This document shows, one piece after another, positions 1 to 9,890 of a stretch of 64,000 bases of DNA. Under the pieces are notes generated by a model. That model ran no database searches and was not told the DNA's origin. It saw nothing but the letters and a program-made list of their open reading frames with translations. Position 1 is the first letter of the stretch. The number at the start of each line of letters is the position of its first letter. Where the stretch lies: positions 62,001 to 126,000 of the forward strand of contig PHBZ01000008.1 of NCBI GenBank assembly GCA_002840755.1, given 5' to 3'. The stretch is from Chloroflexi bacterium HGW-Chloroflexi-10. Lineage in GTDB: Bacteria; Chloroflexota; Anaerolineae; Anaerolineales; Anaerolineaceae. The position numbers and the translations under genes are program-made.

Positions 1-2173
1 GATATGGAATCTTGGAAAGCAAGCCATAGGCATAGGTTGGATGGCGCCGCATGGTAATCCATTCATCATCTGTCAGCGGCCCGGGTTTAAGCAGAATACT
101 GTCCGGTATACCCATTTTGCCTATATCGTGTAATAGTGCGCCACGTTGAATATGTACCAGTTCATCTGAATCAATTCCCAACCGCCGTGAAAGATCCAAT
201 GTAAGCTGGACGACGCTCTTGCTATGCCCGGCGGTTTCGCGTTCACGCAATTCCAGCGCTTTAGACCAGCCTTCCAGGGTTGAATCGTAAGCCACCATCA
301 AATCTCCGGTTAATCTTGTCAGCGCTTCTTCAGAAAATTTCAAATCTTCCACCAGGCTTAACAGTGCCTGCCGTGATCGATCCGCTTCGTCTAAAAGGTG
401 CTTCAACTCGATCTGGGTGGTCTCCACTTCTTTTTCCGCCTTCTTCCGTTCTGAGATATCAGCAAACATGCCAATCGTATACTTGGGGTGGCCATCCATA
501 TCACTCACCATGGTGCAGGTCAACTGACCCCAAACATAGTGACCGTCCTTGTGGTGGTTCCGCTTCTCCATGGTGTAAGCAGAACGTTTTCCCTGCCATA
601 GTTCCTGGAAAAACTGCATATCTTGTTTGCCATCTTCCGGATGAGAGACATCCTGAATGGTAAGGTTGCAGTATTCCTCCAGGGTATAGCCCAGCATGGA
701 AAGGGTGGCGGGATTGCCGCTAATAAATTTACCATCCTCTGTATGCAGGGAAATCCCAACCGCCGATGTTTCAAAAATCTGACGGAATTTTTCTTCGCTT
801 TCCCTGAGTGTTTTTTCAGCTTCCTTGCGTTGTTTGATATTACGCGAAACACCCCGGACTTCCACTCTTTTGGTTTCCTCGTTTAGATAATACATGGTGA
901 CAACTTCTGTCCAGACACTGGAGCCGTCCTTACAGGGTTGTTCTACCTCATTCACATAGAATTTATCACGAGGTACTTTTCCACTCAATAAATCGGCAGC
1001 CTGGCGGATAATTAATTCTTTCAGATACGGTCCCATCTCCGCGGTTACTGCGTCGTCAATCGGCTTGGCCATCACCTCTTCAGCACTATACCCCCTTAAG
1101 CGTTCCACGGATGGGCTGACGTAACGAAAATACATGGTCTCAGTATCCAGAATCCAGACCACGTCCTGAATACTCTCGGTAAGCACACGGTAGCGCTGCT
1201 CATTTTCCTTTTGCTGCGTAAGGTCAATATGGCAGCCAATCAAGCGTTCAGCGCGCCCCTGCGCATCAAAATGCACCAGTCCCCGCGCCAGAATCCAGCG
1301 ATAATTACCATCCTTATGCAGTAGGCGGTATTCAGCTTCATATAAAGGATTATGCCCCTCAATACACTTGATTAAACGCTCTGTGACCAACTCCAGGTCG
1401 TCAGGATGAACCCTGCTCTGCCACTCGTGAATATCATTGGATAACTCATTGACTGCATAGCCAATCTGATTCATCCACTCAGCAGAATAATGTTCCCGAT
1501 TGGTTTGTAATTCACGCTCAAAAAAACCAATATTAGCAGCATTTACTGCCAGACGCAGCCGTTCTTCACTTTTCTGCAGGTCTTCAATAATTCGTTCCCG
1601 GCGTAACCGATTGGTTAATAAAAGCCCCAACAAGGCAGTTCCAATCGGATAAATCACCAATACCGGTATAGTGAGATTTTGCAGAACCTGTAAGGCAGTA
1701 TCCCAGGGCAAGGTGAAAGCGCATAGTAACATGACAATATGCTGAACCAATCCAAACAAATACAGTTCTTGCCAGGTCATCTCGGAGAGCGGACGCTTAC
1801 GTATATGACGCCAGAGGATTCCAATCACCCCTACCGATACAATCACGCTCACCCCCATCATGGTACCGGATCCACCCTGATAAATTCGCAAGGCAACTGT
1901 CATTACCATAGCAATAACCGTGGGAACAGTGCCAAAGAATAACCCGGAAATACCCATCAGCACTGAACGCGTGTCAAAGATTAAGCCGGGAAGCAATATC
2001 CAGGGTGTCAGCATGAGGACAATACCGATACCGCCCAGAACCAGGCCAACCACCACCTGTCCCTTCCCCATCTGTCCGGTGCGCCATCGTAGAGCTGCTG
2101 TATCAAACAATAAAGCAATCGTTAACAGAATTGCAATATTACTTACCAACCCCAGTAGCATTGAATTAGGCAT
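1..2173 (-). CDS. 5TM-PAS-HD-GYP signalling protein, 3' end cut by window
   Basis: Probable membrane-bound sensor that hydrolyses cyclic di-GMP. My reading of the minus strand gives 724 codons with no stop before the left edge, so the C-terminus is missing. The first ~190 residues hold about five hydrophobic segments of the 5TMR-LYT type. Three PAS domains follow (roughly 215-590), then a helical linker and the start of an HD-GYP domain near 645. The metal-binding motif is visible as LLHDIGKMGIPDS at about 670. The ATG at 2173 overlaps the stop of the upstream GAF/PAS/PocR gene by 8 nt, which implies translational coupling. HD-GYP domains are known c-di-GMP phosphodiesterases; the GYP motif itself lies beyond the window, so activity cannot be confirmed here. 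The ligand of the 5TM and PAS parts is unknown. Confidence 0.88.
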   Translation of the reverse strand, partial: MPNSMLLGLVSNIAILLTIALLFDTAALRWRTGQMGKGQVVVGLVLGGIGIVLMLTPWILLPGLIFDTRSVLMGISGLFFGTVPTVIAMVMTVALRIYQGGSGTMMGVSVIVSVGVIGILWRHIRKRPLSEMTWQELYLFGLVQHIVMLLCAFTLPWDTALQVLQNLTIPVLVIYPIGTALLGLLLTNRLRRERIIEDLQKSEERLRLAVNAANIGFFERELQTNREHYSAEWMNQIGYAVNELSNDIHEWQSRVHPDDLELVTERLIKCIEGHNPLYEAEYRLLHKDGNYRWILARGLVHFDAQGRAERLIGCHIDLTQQKENEQRYRVLTESIQDVVWILDTETMYFRYVSPSVERLRGYSAEEVMAKPIDDAVTAEMGPYLKELIIRQAADLLSGKVPRDKFYVNEVEQPCKDGSSVWTEVVTMYYLNEETKRVEVRGVSRNIKQRKEAEKTLRESEEKFRQIFETSAVGISLHTEDGKFISGNPATLSMLGYTLEEYCNLTIQDVSHPEDGKQDMQFFQELWQGKRSAYTMEKRNHHKDGHYVWGQLTCTMVSDMDGHPKYTIGMFADISERKKAEKEVETTQIELKHLLDEADRSRQALLSLVEDLKFSEEALTRLTGDLMVAYDSTLEGWSKALELRERETAGHSKSVVQLTLDLSRRLGIDSDELVHIQRGALLHDIGKMGIPDSILLKPGPLTDDEWITMRRHPTYAYGLLSKIPY

Positions 2174-4196
2174 GCGACCGTCCTGTTTGTTGCGGGCTGG
2201 TATATTTTGCCTGCTCACCAGCCTTAAGCAGGAGATCGTTCACCTCTTTTTTAAGTTCCAAAATCCGGTCTTCTCGGCCAAGGGTTACTTCATACCAGCG
2301 ACGTAGTTCAGTAAGTTGTTCCTTAAGCCGGGATTCAGCATCAATCCGTTCACTAATATCATGTACAATCGAAAAAAGCAGATTTTCTTTCTCAAACTCA
2401 ATAGGAGAGGAGTGTACTTCCACTGTACGGATCTCACCACTGGCTAATTTGTGTTGAAAAATGGAGTAGCTACGCTCACCAAGCATAGCTGCCCGCATAG
2501 CCTCAATCACCTGTTCGTCTGGAAGAAAATTGATTTGCTGGATATACATTTTACATAATTCCTTAATGGAATATCCATAGAAATAGCTGGCGGCGGGGTT
2601 TGCGTCCAGAATCTCGCCGGTATAGGGAGAAATCAACAACATCATTGCCTGATGTCGTGCGAACATTTGCTGAAAACGACGTTCACTGATGCGTAAGGCA
2701 TCTTCGGCGTGGTTCCGTTCCGAGATAAAGCGTGCCTGCTGAACATTCTGAAATGCGATGGCAGATAATTGATTCGCCAGAGTAAACAGAAAACGAGCAA
2801 TCTGTTCAAACGTTTCCTGAGACATTGAAGGTACTTCTCGGAATGCTTCCAGAAATTCGGTTTCATTCGCGCCAATTTCCCTGGCATAAGTCAGCATCTG
2901 GGCTTCATTCTGGGTGTTGTCACGCACCTGACCAATCAACCAGTTGGCAATATGGTGGCCATCCACCATGATTCCAGCGCCCGCATCCCACAGACCACCG
3001 CTCATACATGGCTGCACGGTAGGCGCATTTATGTGCAGCTTGCCGATCACTGCATCTGAACGATAACAATTAATCAAACCTTTCTCTGTTTTGCGGATAA
3101 TATCATTACACAAACGGCAAAAATTACTGGGACGGGTAATCGGAGTACCGTCCGTTTGAGTGATGATCGAGGCCACTCCGGTGGCAAATGAAAATTCATC
3201 TTGCAACCGCTGGATATCCTCTAGATTGAAAAGTTCTTCAAACAAAATATTTCCGTTGGTATCCAGTGGGCGGGTAAGTGCTGCAACTCGTTTTTCCAAA
3301 GCAGAAGTCACCCGCTTACGTTCAGTAATATCCCGAAAAAAGGATAAAAAATAACCGCCGGAAGGAAAAAACGTTGTGCTCACCTCCACATCAAGGATTG
3401 TCCCATCCTTACGTTTATGGCGCGTCTCAAAACGATCTGTACCGGCCTGAATCGTCTCAAATGCATGTTTTCGGACTTCTTCCTGGTTCTCAACAGCTTC
3501 CAGATCCATGATTGTGATATTCATTAATTCAGAGAGGCTGTATCTGCTCATCCTGCAATATTCAGCATTTCCATCCAGAATATGTCCATCCTTGGAGATG
3601 ATTAAAAAACCATCCAGAGAGGTATTAATCATCGTCTCCATCTGCTCAGAGCTTTTCCGCAGGGCTTCCTCATTTTTTTTGCGTTCTGCTACGTCCCACG
3701 CCAGGTCTGCAAAAATTGTCACCAATTCCACATCGTGTTCCGTATATAGGTTTGATTTATTACCTACTCCCAGAAGGGCCACAATATTCTCTTTACGAAA
3801 CACAGGCGTTACCAATTCACGTACTAATTCCGCGTGTCCAGGCGGCAGCCCTTTACGCTCAGGTAAAGTTGCGTAATCATTATGAATAACTGCTCGCCGC
3901 TGGTGAATACAATCCGCCCATACGCCTGCTTCGTCAATATTGTAATGCAGACCTTTACCTTCAGCTTTACAGAATTTTTGTTCCGTTTCCGTTGACCACG
4001 CCTGAAGCGAGAGTGTTATCTGGTCCGCCTCAAGAAAGTGATAAAAACCAATAGGGCTGTCTGTGAGGCCACAAACAGTATCCAATGTTTCCTGTAATAA
4101 TTCATCTAAGGAAGCCGTATTGGCATATTGCATCAGATGCAATCGGGCATGCAATACTGTCTCTGTTTGGTTCTGCCAGTTAGGGTCATTTATCAT
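2166..4196 (-). CDS. GAF-PAS-PocR-PAS sensory protein without an output domain
   Basis: Soluble 676-residue sensor made only of input domains. A GAF domain spans about 20-172 and a PAS domain about 180-300. A PocR-type sensory domain spans about 315-480, with cysteines in FCRLCN, NCYRSD and PCMSGGLWDAG that fit a metal or redox site. A second PAS follows at about 500-625, then a helical tail. There is no histidine kinase, GGDEF, EAL or DNA-binding domain. The stop overlaps the start of the downstream 5TM-PAS-HD-GYP gene by 8 nt, so the two are probably co-transcribed and may form one signalling unit in which this protein supplies extra sensing. The partner role is inferred from gene order only. 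Confidence 0.85.
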   Translation of the reverse strand: MINDPNWQNQTETVLHARLHLMQYANTASLDELLQETLDTVCGLTDSPIGFYHFLEADQITLSLQAWSTETEQKFCKAEGKGLHYNIDEAGVWADCIHQRRAVIHNDYATLPERKGLPPGHAELVRELVTPVFRKENIVALLGVGNKSNLYTEHDVELVTIFADLAWDVAERKKNEEALRKSSEQMETMINTSLDGFLIISKDGHILDGNAEYCRMSRYSLSELMNITIMDLEAVENQEEVRKHAFETIQAGTDRFETRHKRKDGTILDVEVSTTFFPSGGYFLSFFRDITERKRVTSALEKRVAALTRPLDTNGNILFEELFNLEDIQRLQDEFSFATGVASIITQTDGTPITRPSNFCRLCNDIIRKTEKGLINCYRSDAVIGKLHINAPTVQPCMSGGLWDAGAGIMVDGHHIANWLIGQVRDNTQNEAQMLTYAREIGANETEFLEAFREVPSMSQETFEQIARFLFTLANQLSAIAFQNVQQARFISERNHAEDALRISERRFQQMFARHQAMMLLISPYTGEILDANPAASYFYGYSIKELCKMYIQQINFLPDEQVIEAMRAAMLGERSYSIFQHKLASGEIRTVEVHSSPIEFEKENLLFSIVHDISERIDAESRLKEQLTELRRWYEVTLGREDRILELKKEVNDLLLKAGEQAKYTSPQQTGRSHA

Positions 4197-4640
4197 CGCG
4201 ATAATCTCCTGTTCACTCCCGCATCCGGGATAAATCCGGCTAGCGATTTAATGAAATACCGCTGTGGTTTACCAACCAGAAACTTTTTTCTTCAAATCAA
4301 GGAATTTTTCTCAATGTGCACTGTGTTTCGTATTCTGCCGGTCCCCCTGCCAGCCGATAGGACAGTATGTTTCTTTTGAATAATCAACCTACTAAATAAT
4401 TATAGAATCATTTTTAACTTTTTCCATTAAATCAGCATAAAATTATATGCTTCCGCAGGCCTAGTGAAACCGACACAAATCCAAAAAGAATCGCTTACGC
4501 CGCACCATTACTCCCAACTGTAACCATATAATCACCTGATCACCACCATACCTAGAGTCTGTGGGATCTTTTCTCGGTAGGTTTTCTCAACCAAAACAAA
4601 CTTCATTAATATCCACCCTTTTCTCGCATTTACTTTGCAA
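4197..4640. other. 444-nt intergenic stretch, no feature seen
   Basis: This lies between the start of the sensory gene and the end of the DUF4129 gene. It is AT-rich. I found no convincing reading frame, strong hairpin or repeat in it; it presumably holds the promoter of the sensor operon. Confidence 0.5.
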
Positions 4641-6248
4641 TTATTTTTTTTGATGATGTTGCTTTTGCCTGAGGGCTTTCATTACCCGTTTCCAGAATGG
4701 TTCCACCTTATCAGCCTGTTCATCCTGAACCGGACGAGCGTTGTAGCGTGCAGTAATAAACCCTTCGGTAAGCGTGGTCACACTCTCAATTTCTTCAGGA
4801 AAAGATTGTGTCATTTCTCGGGCATACTGGTTGGGGGTTTGCGACGACTTACGCTTCAAACCCGCCTGATCACTGCGCTGTAGAAAGGATTGGTAATAAA
4901 ATAACAATTTTTGGCGTGCATTAGCCTGCCGTAAATTGATCGACCCCTTTTTTTTGTTCATGGAAAGTTCTTGTTTAAGCTGTGCTGCCTGGCGTCTTTG
5001 GTTGATGGCCGCCTCGATCTTCGCCTGGGCTAAACGGAACTGGCCACGCAGCCAACGCCATATTCGGGCTAACCAGATCAAAGGTTTGAAGTTGGTTATT
5101 GCCTGCAAAACAGCACGATTCTGACGTATATACTGCCAGATAAAGTAGCCCATCCCTGCCAACAGCACAACCCAAAAAATAATATTCCGCAACAATTCCA
5201 GCCAGCCGGGCATTCCGCCAACCGCTTCGGCAGCCGGTTGAAAATCCATTTGAGGCGGTGAAACGCTGTTTTCAGTGCTTGATTCTCCGCGAAATAAAGA
5301 AATAAGCCACGCATACAGCCAGAAGAATGGAAACAGCAGCAAACCAACCAGAAAGCTCACCACCTGGAAGAGAATCGCAAATGCATAGCCAGCAGTCTGC
5401 AACAGGTCGCGTGTATAACTGGTCGGCAAAAGCAGGACGACCACCGCCGCCAGGCCAAAAATGAAAAGCGCTGATCGAATCCAGTTTTTCCCGATGCTCA
5501 CTTGGGCAGGAATTTTCCCGATCACCCATGCACCACGCAGAATAGCAAACTGGCACAGGCTTAATAAAACAAAACCGGCCAGAAAATAGACCACTAGCGG
5601 TTCCACCCGCACTGCCAGGGAGCCCGAAAATTTTCCCAGCAGCCCCTGCATTCCCTCTAAATCCATCCGTGCCATTGTCACCAGGACAATCTGAAAAAGT
5701 CCCATTCCAATGAAAATGGTTTGGATCTGTTCGCGTGCCACAAGTCGCTCGGAACGCAGTTGCACAAATTCAGCCACCTCTAAATCCGTTTCGTAACTCT
5801 GCATCGCCTCCACATTCTGGGCTAAAACGGTTGTAAATCCCCATGAAATCACCACCGGAAAGAGAGACAACAGATATTCACTATTAAAAATAGCCTCCAG
5901 GCCGGTTTGCCAGGTTGAAATCTCCCGCACCATCGCACCCCAGCCGCTATTGAAAAATTGAACCACCTTCAACAATACCAGTATTAGAACAAACTCGGAA
6001 ACCCGGTATAAAAGCGTTGTTTTTTCAAATTGCCCGCCGAGAACATTCATGGCAAAAATGGCTTCTGCAGACACAAAGGCACAAAACCAGAACAGATATT
6101 GTCCCTGCCAATCCTGAGCGACCTGCTCACCCACCCCTATCAGAATCGCTGCCACACAATTGATCATTACCCAGATCACGGCATATGCAGCCAGTGTAGC
6201 CAGACGTTGGCTGCGCAGCAGGTTGGCAAATGGATCCTTTGTGCTCAT
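4641..6248 (-). CDS. Polytopic membrane protein with C-terminal DUF4129
   Basis: About 535 residues. The first ~390 hold eight or more hydrophobic segments. A charged cytoplasmic stretch follows, and the C-terminus matches the DUF4129 type (arrangement around LLFYYQSFLQ, TPNQYAREM and FITARYN). DUF4129 usually occurs at the end of transglutaminase-like membrane proteins encoded beside MoxR and DUF58 genes; no transglutaminase core is visible here. The ATG at 6248 overlaps the DUF58 stop as ATGA and follows a G-rich Shine-Dalgarno, so I prefer it to the GTG at 6260. It is the last gene of a MoxR-DUF58-DUF4129 operon. The function is unknown; a role in envelope assembly or maturation is inferred from the family. 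Confidence 0.8.
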   Translation of the reverse strand: MSTKDPFANLLRSQRLATLAAYAVIWVMINCVAAILIGVGEQVAQDWQGQYLFWFCAFVSAEAIFAMNVLGGQFEKTTLLYRVSEFVLILVLLKVVQFFNSGWGAMVREISTWQTGLEAIFNSEYLLSLFPVVISWGFTTVLAQNVEAMQSYETDLEVAEFVQLRSERLVAREQIQTIFIGMGLFQIVLVTMARMDLEGMQGLLGKFSGSLAVRVEPLVVYFLAGFVLLSLCQFAILRGAWVIGKIPAQVSIGKNWIRSALFIFGLAAVVVLLLPTSYTRDLLQTAGYAFAILFQVVSFLVGLLLFPFFWLYAWLISLFRGESSTENSVSPPQMDFQPAAEAVGGMPGWLELLRNIIFWVVLLAGMGYFIWQYIRQNRAVLQAITNFKPLIWLARIWRWLRGQFRLAQAKIEAAINQRRQAAQLKQELSMNKKKGSINLRQANARQKLLFYYQSFLQRSDQAGLKRKSSQTPNQYAREMTQSFPEEIESVTTLTEGFITARYNARPVQDEQADKVEPFWKRVMKALRQKQHHQKK

Positions 6249-7432
6249 GCCGCCCCCCACTGTTTCAGGTCCAACCCATACAGCAGATGATAACAGCGAA
6301 AGTGTAGAATTTTGGCTTTGGATTGAATCGCAATCAGGTCCGGCACACTACCGCATAAGACAATCACAATATCCAGACCGCTGCGTTGTGCCTGCAATAA
6401 AGTGTTAAACATATTTTCTTCCACGCCTCCCGAGACCAGTATCATCGTGGAGCCCCAGGCCAGGTTGACTCTTTGCTGATTTAGCAGTGGCATCATCGGG
6501 TTAGCATGCGTCATTTGAACCCTCGCCAGATTCTCCAGAATACGCATTAATTGAGCGCGGCCTTTCCGCGGCGGTACGGGTTGTGCCAGCCCGGTTTTTG
6601 CATACGGATCCACTCCGTTAGTGAAGAGGCCAACCGACTGACGTTGTTCCACCAGCCAGTTTGCCAATGAAGCCGCAGCCGATATAGCCAGCTCGCCGGC
6701 GTCAAAATATCGCTTGGCATCATATGAGTCCTGGTTAAGGTCCAGAAAAATGCCGGCTTCCAATGCAATCGATGGTTCGAACAAACGCACCTGCAATTTT
6801 CCACTCGATGCACTTGCTTTCCAATCCAAACGGCGAATCGAATCACCCGGTTGATACTCGCGTTTGCCGATCGGTCTGGAAGGGTCTTCAAAGACCGGCT
6901 GAAGATACTTCTTGGTACCCAACGGCGAATGCGAAGGTAAATTAAGTTCGCCTAACTGCACTACTCTGGGATAAACAATCAGGTCGCTGCTGGACAGGCT
7001 GGCGGTTAACTCAGGGCTGAAACCCATTAAATCACCGGTAACCATTTTTAAAGGACCCAATGCGTAAATACCCCGCTTTAAGGCAACCAATTCGTAGGTT
7101 AGTTCGGTTTTTTGGCGTGGTGCCAGAGAAATGACCTGTTGAAAAAGACGCAGGGAGACTCCACTGGGCATAGCCTCATGTACCCGTCCCCACACCAGTG
7201 GCAGCCAACTGCGATTATGCACACTTAACTGTACTCGAACTGTTTCATCCTGAAAGACCCGGTCGGTAAAGGTGCGCTCAAATGTCACCATACGTACCAG
7301 GTTACGCGCCCAGGTCATATTGATAACATACACGGAAACCAATAAGTACAACAGGGTAAATACAAAACCCTGCTGTGTAAATACCGCAGCCGCAAAAAGT
7401 GTGATAACGGTAATAAAAAAGAATGAACCCAT
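6245..7432 (-). CDS. DUF58 family protein
   Basis: This 395-residue protein begins with two hydrophobic segments (about 1-40), then a beta-rich region, then the DUF58 core. The diagnostic stretch GKREYQPGDSIRRLDWKAS is at about 195-215, followed by a von Willebrand A-like fold in which FLDLNQDSYD sits where a MIDAS-type strand is expected. DUF58 proteins are partners of MoxR ATPases and are thought to help assemble or mature envelope complexes. The gene starts 3 nt after the MoxR stop and overlaps the DUF4129 gene by 4 nt, so the three are almost certainly one transcript. The substrate is unknown. Confidence 0.9.
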   Translation of the reverse strand: MGSFFFITVITLFAAAVFTQQGFVFTLLYLLVSVYVINMTWARNLVRMVTFERTFTDRVFQDETVRVQLSVHNRSWLPLVWGRVHEAMPSGVSLRLFQQVISLAPRQKTELTYELVALKRGIYALGPLKMVTGDLMGFSPELTASLSSSDLIVYPRVVQLGELNLPSHSPLGTKKYLQPVFEDPSRPIGKREYQPGDSIRRLDWKASASSGKLQVRLFEPSIALEAGIFLDLNQDSYDAKRYFDAGELAISAAASLANWLVEQRQSVGLFTNGVDPYAKTGLAQPVPPRKGRAQLMRILENLARVQMTHANPMMPLLNQQRVNLAWGSTMILVSGGVEENMFNTLLQAQRSGLDIVIVLCGSVPDLIAIQSKAKILHFRCYHLLYGLDLKQWGAA

Positions 7433-7435
7433 TTA

Positions 7436-8389
7436 TTATTGTTTAGAATCGTCCAGGGGCAGGTCAGTTTTTTGTAAAATTTCCTGCAAAATAGTGGCAG
7501 CAGAATGGCCGCGAAGCATCGCCTCCGGCTGCACCATCAAGCGGTGTGTAATCACGTATGGTGCCAGATATTGAACATCATCCGGTAACACATAATCGCG
7601 GTTTTTCATCCAGGCATAAGCCTGTGCGCAGCGATACAACGCCAGGCTGGCACGCGGGCTCCCCCCCACTGCCAGCTCGGAATGCTGTCGTGTTGCCGTT
7701 ACCAGCCCCACAATATAGGCTGCCAGGGTTTCATCTAAATGAATTTCCCATATCGTTTCTCGCAGTTTCAGCAGGTCACCTGCCTTTACTACAGAGCCCA
7801 AATGATTTACCGGGTGTTCTCGGCGTAAATGGTTTAACAATTTTTCCTCATCCGCCGGGCTTGGATACCCCATCGAAAGCCGCATCAGGAAACGATCCAG
7901 CTGAGCTTCCGGTAGCGGGAAAGTGCCTTCATACTCAATTGGGTTCTGGGTAGCCAGAACCAGGAACGGATTCGGTAAGGCATAGGTCATCCCATCCACT
8001 GTCACCTGACGCTCCTGCATCGCTTCCAATAAAGCCGACTGCGTTCGCGGTGTAGCCCGATTGATCTCATCTACCAGCAAAACATTCACAAAAATTGGTC
8101 CGGTGCGAAACTCAAAAGCGGTTGTTTGCTGGTTAAAAATGGATACGCCGGTAATATCGTTGGGTAAAAGATCGGGAGTACATTGCACCCGTTTAAAAGC
8201 ACCTTCCAGGCTAACCGCCAGCGAGCGCGCCAGCATGGTCTTACCCACTCCCGGCACATCTTCCAGCAGTACATGTCCATCACTAAGCAAAGCTACCATC
8301 AGCAGCTCAATCGTCTCACGCTTGCCAATAATTACCTTTTCAATATTCTCAATCATGCGCTCAATCAGTTCGCGTTCGTTGTCTGCCAT
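7436..8389 (-). CDS. MoxR-family AAA+ ATPase
   Basis: A 317-residue AAA+ chaperone-like ATPase. The Walker A motif is EDVPGVGKT at 43-51 and the Walker B is VLLVDEINRA near 107-115. Sensor 1 is ATQNPIEYEGT and the C-terminal lid includes GGSPRASLALYRCAQA, all typical of MoxR. The length is normal for the family. It is the first gene of the operon with DUF58 and DUF4129. MoxR ATPases act in metal insertion or in assembly of membrane and periplasmic complexes, and VWA/DUF58 proteins are their usual partners. A 230-nt spacer upstream separates it from the response regulator and probably holds the operon promoter. Confidence 0.95.
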   Translation of the reverse strand: MADNERELIERMIENIEKVIIGKRETIELLMVALLSDGHVLLEDVPGVGKTMLARSLAVSLEGAFKRVQCTPDLLPNDITGVSIFNQQTTAFEFRTGPIFVNVLLVDEINRATPRTQSALLEAMQERQVTVDGMTYALPNPFLVLATQNPIEYEGTFPLPEAQLDRFLMRLSMGYPSPADEEKLLNHLRREHPVNHLGSVVKAGDLLKLRETIWEIHLDETLAAYIVGLVTATRQHSELAVGGSPRASLALYRCAQAYAWMKNRDYVLPDDVQYLAPYVITHRLMVQPEAMLRGHSAATILQEILQKTDLPLDDSKQ

Positions 8390-8622
8390 AGCTGCTCCTA
8401 AACCGGGAATAAATAGAGGAAATAGTACTAATTATGACTCATTTTAGGAAAAAAGAATCAGAAAATAAGGATCAGAAATTTAGAATTTACGTGTGTCGGA
8501 TACGGACTGCATTTACCGAAGATTCCCAAGTTTTCAATATTAATCCTTAATCAATATCCCTTTTTCCCCCAACCAAACCAGAGCCGCCTGTGCCTATCAA
8601 AAGCCCGGCGAAATTAACCCCT

Positions 8623-8979
8623 CTATGAGGTAATCCTCACGGCTAACTCAAGCAACTGCGTCGGGCTGATAGGTTTTAGCAAAACCAGGTCAGCAATGTC
8701 TTTCAGCCGCTCAGCTCTTTGTGTATCCGCAGTAGCCAAAATCACCTTTGTCTCGTTTAATTGTTTATTTCCCCGAATAAAGGATAATACTTGATCACCT
8801 GGCATATTAGGCAGGTGCATATCCAGAACGATAAGATCAGGTACCAATGAACTTAATAGCAAAACGGCAGCCTGGCCATCCCCCACAGACTCAACCTGGA
8901 ACTCGTCTTGAAGAACCAATGAAAATATATGATTCAGTTCAGGTTCATCTTCGATTATAAGAACTACTTTTTTTGTCAT
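8623..8979 (-). CDS. Single-domain response regulator (CheY-like)
   Basis: At 118 residues it is a receiver domain only. The acidic pocket is E10-D11, the phospho-acceptor is D53 in LIVLDMHLPNMPGD, the conserved Thr is in ILATADT, and the Lys is in LLKPISP. All key residues are present, so it should be phosphorylated. With no effector domain it must act by protein contact or in a phosphorelay. No kinase is adjacent; the PAS sensors further left lack kinase domains. A good Shine-Dalgarno (GGGGGAAGG) precedes the ATG. Confidence 0.93.
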   Translation of the reverse strand: MTKKVVLIIEDEPELNHIFSLVLQDEFQVESVGDGQAAVLLLSSLVPDLIVLDMHLPNMPGDQVLSFIRGNKQLNETKVILATADTQRAERLKDIADLVLLKPISPTQLLELAVRITS

Positions 8980-9058
8980 ATCCTTCCCCCATTATATACA
9001 CAATGGTTTCTTGAACAACAACCTGTATATACTGCACGTTATGCAATGGATTTATAAT

Positions 9059-9102
9059 AACAATTCAGACTGAACTTCTCAACAAGTTCAGTCTGAATTG
9101 TT
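9059..9102. terminator. Perfect 19-bp hairpin, likely terminator
   Basis: A perfect inverted repeat has arms at 9059-9077 and 9084-9102 and a 6-nt loop. The plus-strand side is followed by a T-run (ATTTTTTGG). The upstream gene (glycosyltransferase) is on the minus strand, and on that side the hairpin is preceded by A's and followed only by ATTATAAA. It may therefore work in both directions, but the better T-run is on the plus strand. Confidence 0.65.
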
Positions 9103-9173
9103 ATTTTTTGGTTCTGCTTCCTGTGTATGTCGGGAAAATTAACCTTGTTCAACGAAAAGTAGCCGCTGCCTGT

Positions 9174-9872
9174 CTAATCGTTAATAGCGTAACGGATAAT
9201 ACAATACAATGCCTGAAATCCGTCTTTCCACCCAATTTTCTTACCTTCTGCGTAAGATCGTCCATAATAAGAAATGGGAGCCTCAAACATGCGCCAACCG
9301 CGCCGTGCTACCTTGGCAGTGACTTCCGGTTCAAAACCAAAACGGTTGGATTTTAGCGGTAGTCCTTTTATCACTTCTGCTCGGAAGACTTTATAACCGG
9401 TTTCCATATCCGTCAGGTTAAGATTGGTGGTCATATTGGAAAGTAAGGTGAGAAACTGGTTACCCAGAAAATGCCAGAAATACAACACCCGGTGCGGACC
9501 GCCCAAAAAACGCGAACCGTAAACTACATCCGCTTTATCATCCAGAATTGGTTTGAGAAGCAATGGGTAATCACATGGATCGTATTCCAGATCGGCATCC
9601 TGAATGATAATAATATCGCCGGTAGCCTCCTTGAATGCACGCCGCAAAGCGGCTCCTTTACCCATATTTTGCGGTTGCTGAAACACTTTGATATCAGGAT
9701 ACTGGATCTGCAGCTCCTGTAAGACCGCCACGGTTTGGTCCTTGGAGCCGTCATCAACGACGACAATTTCACGATCCAATTTCCCTAAATCTACACCCAG
9801 TACTCTCTTTAAAGTAATGGAAATATACTTCTCTTCGTTATAAACCGGGATGACAATACTGATTTTTTGCAT
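9174..9872 (-). CDS. Family 2 glycosyltransferase, DPM1-like
   Basis: A 232-residue GT-A fold transferase. The N-terminal strand [10 protein letters not shown], the VVVDDGSKD nucleotide-binding motif (38-45) and the metal-binding QDADLEYDP (D92 and D94) are all present. It resembles the dolichol- or polyprenyl-phosphate mannosyltransferase (DPM1) subgroup. It lacks the C-terminal membrane anchor of longer relatives, so it is probably peripheral at the inner membrane face. It likely transfers a sugar from a nucleotide donor to a polyprenyl phosphate; the donor is not evident. The Shine-Dalgarno GGAGAG precedes the ATG. Immediately upstream lie the remnants of what may have been a partner membrane protein. 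Confidence 0.88.
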   Translation of the reverse strand: MQKISIVIPVYNEEKYISITLKRVLGVDLGKLDREIVVVDDGSKDQTVAVLQELQIQYPDIKVFQQPQNMGKGAALRRAFKEATGDIIIIQDADLEYDPCDYPLLLKPILDDKADVVYGSRFLGGPHRVLYFWHFLGNQFLTLLSNMTTNLNLTDMETGYKVFRAEVIKGLPLKSNRFGFEPEVTAKVARRGWRMFEAPISYYGRSYAEGKKIGWKDGFQALYCIIRYAIND

Positions 9873-9890
9873 TTACTCTCTCCACCATTT

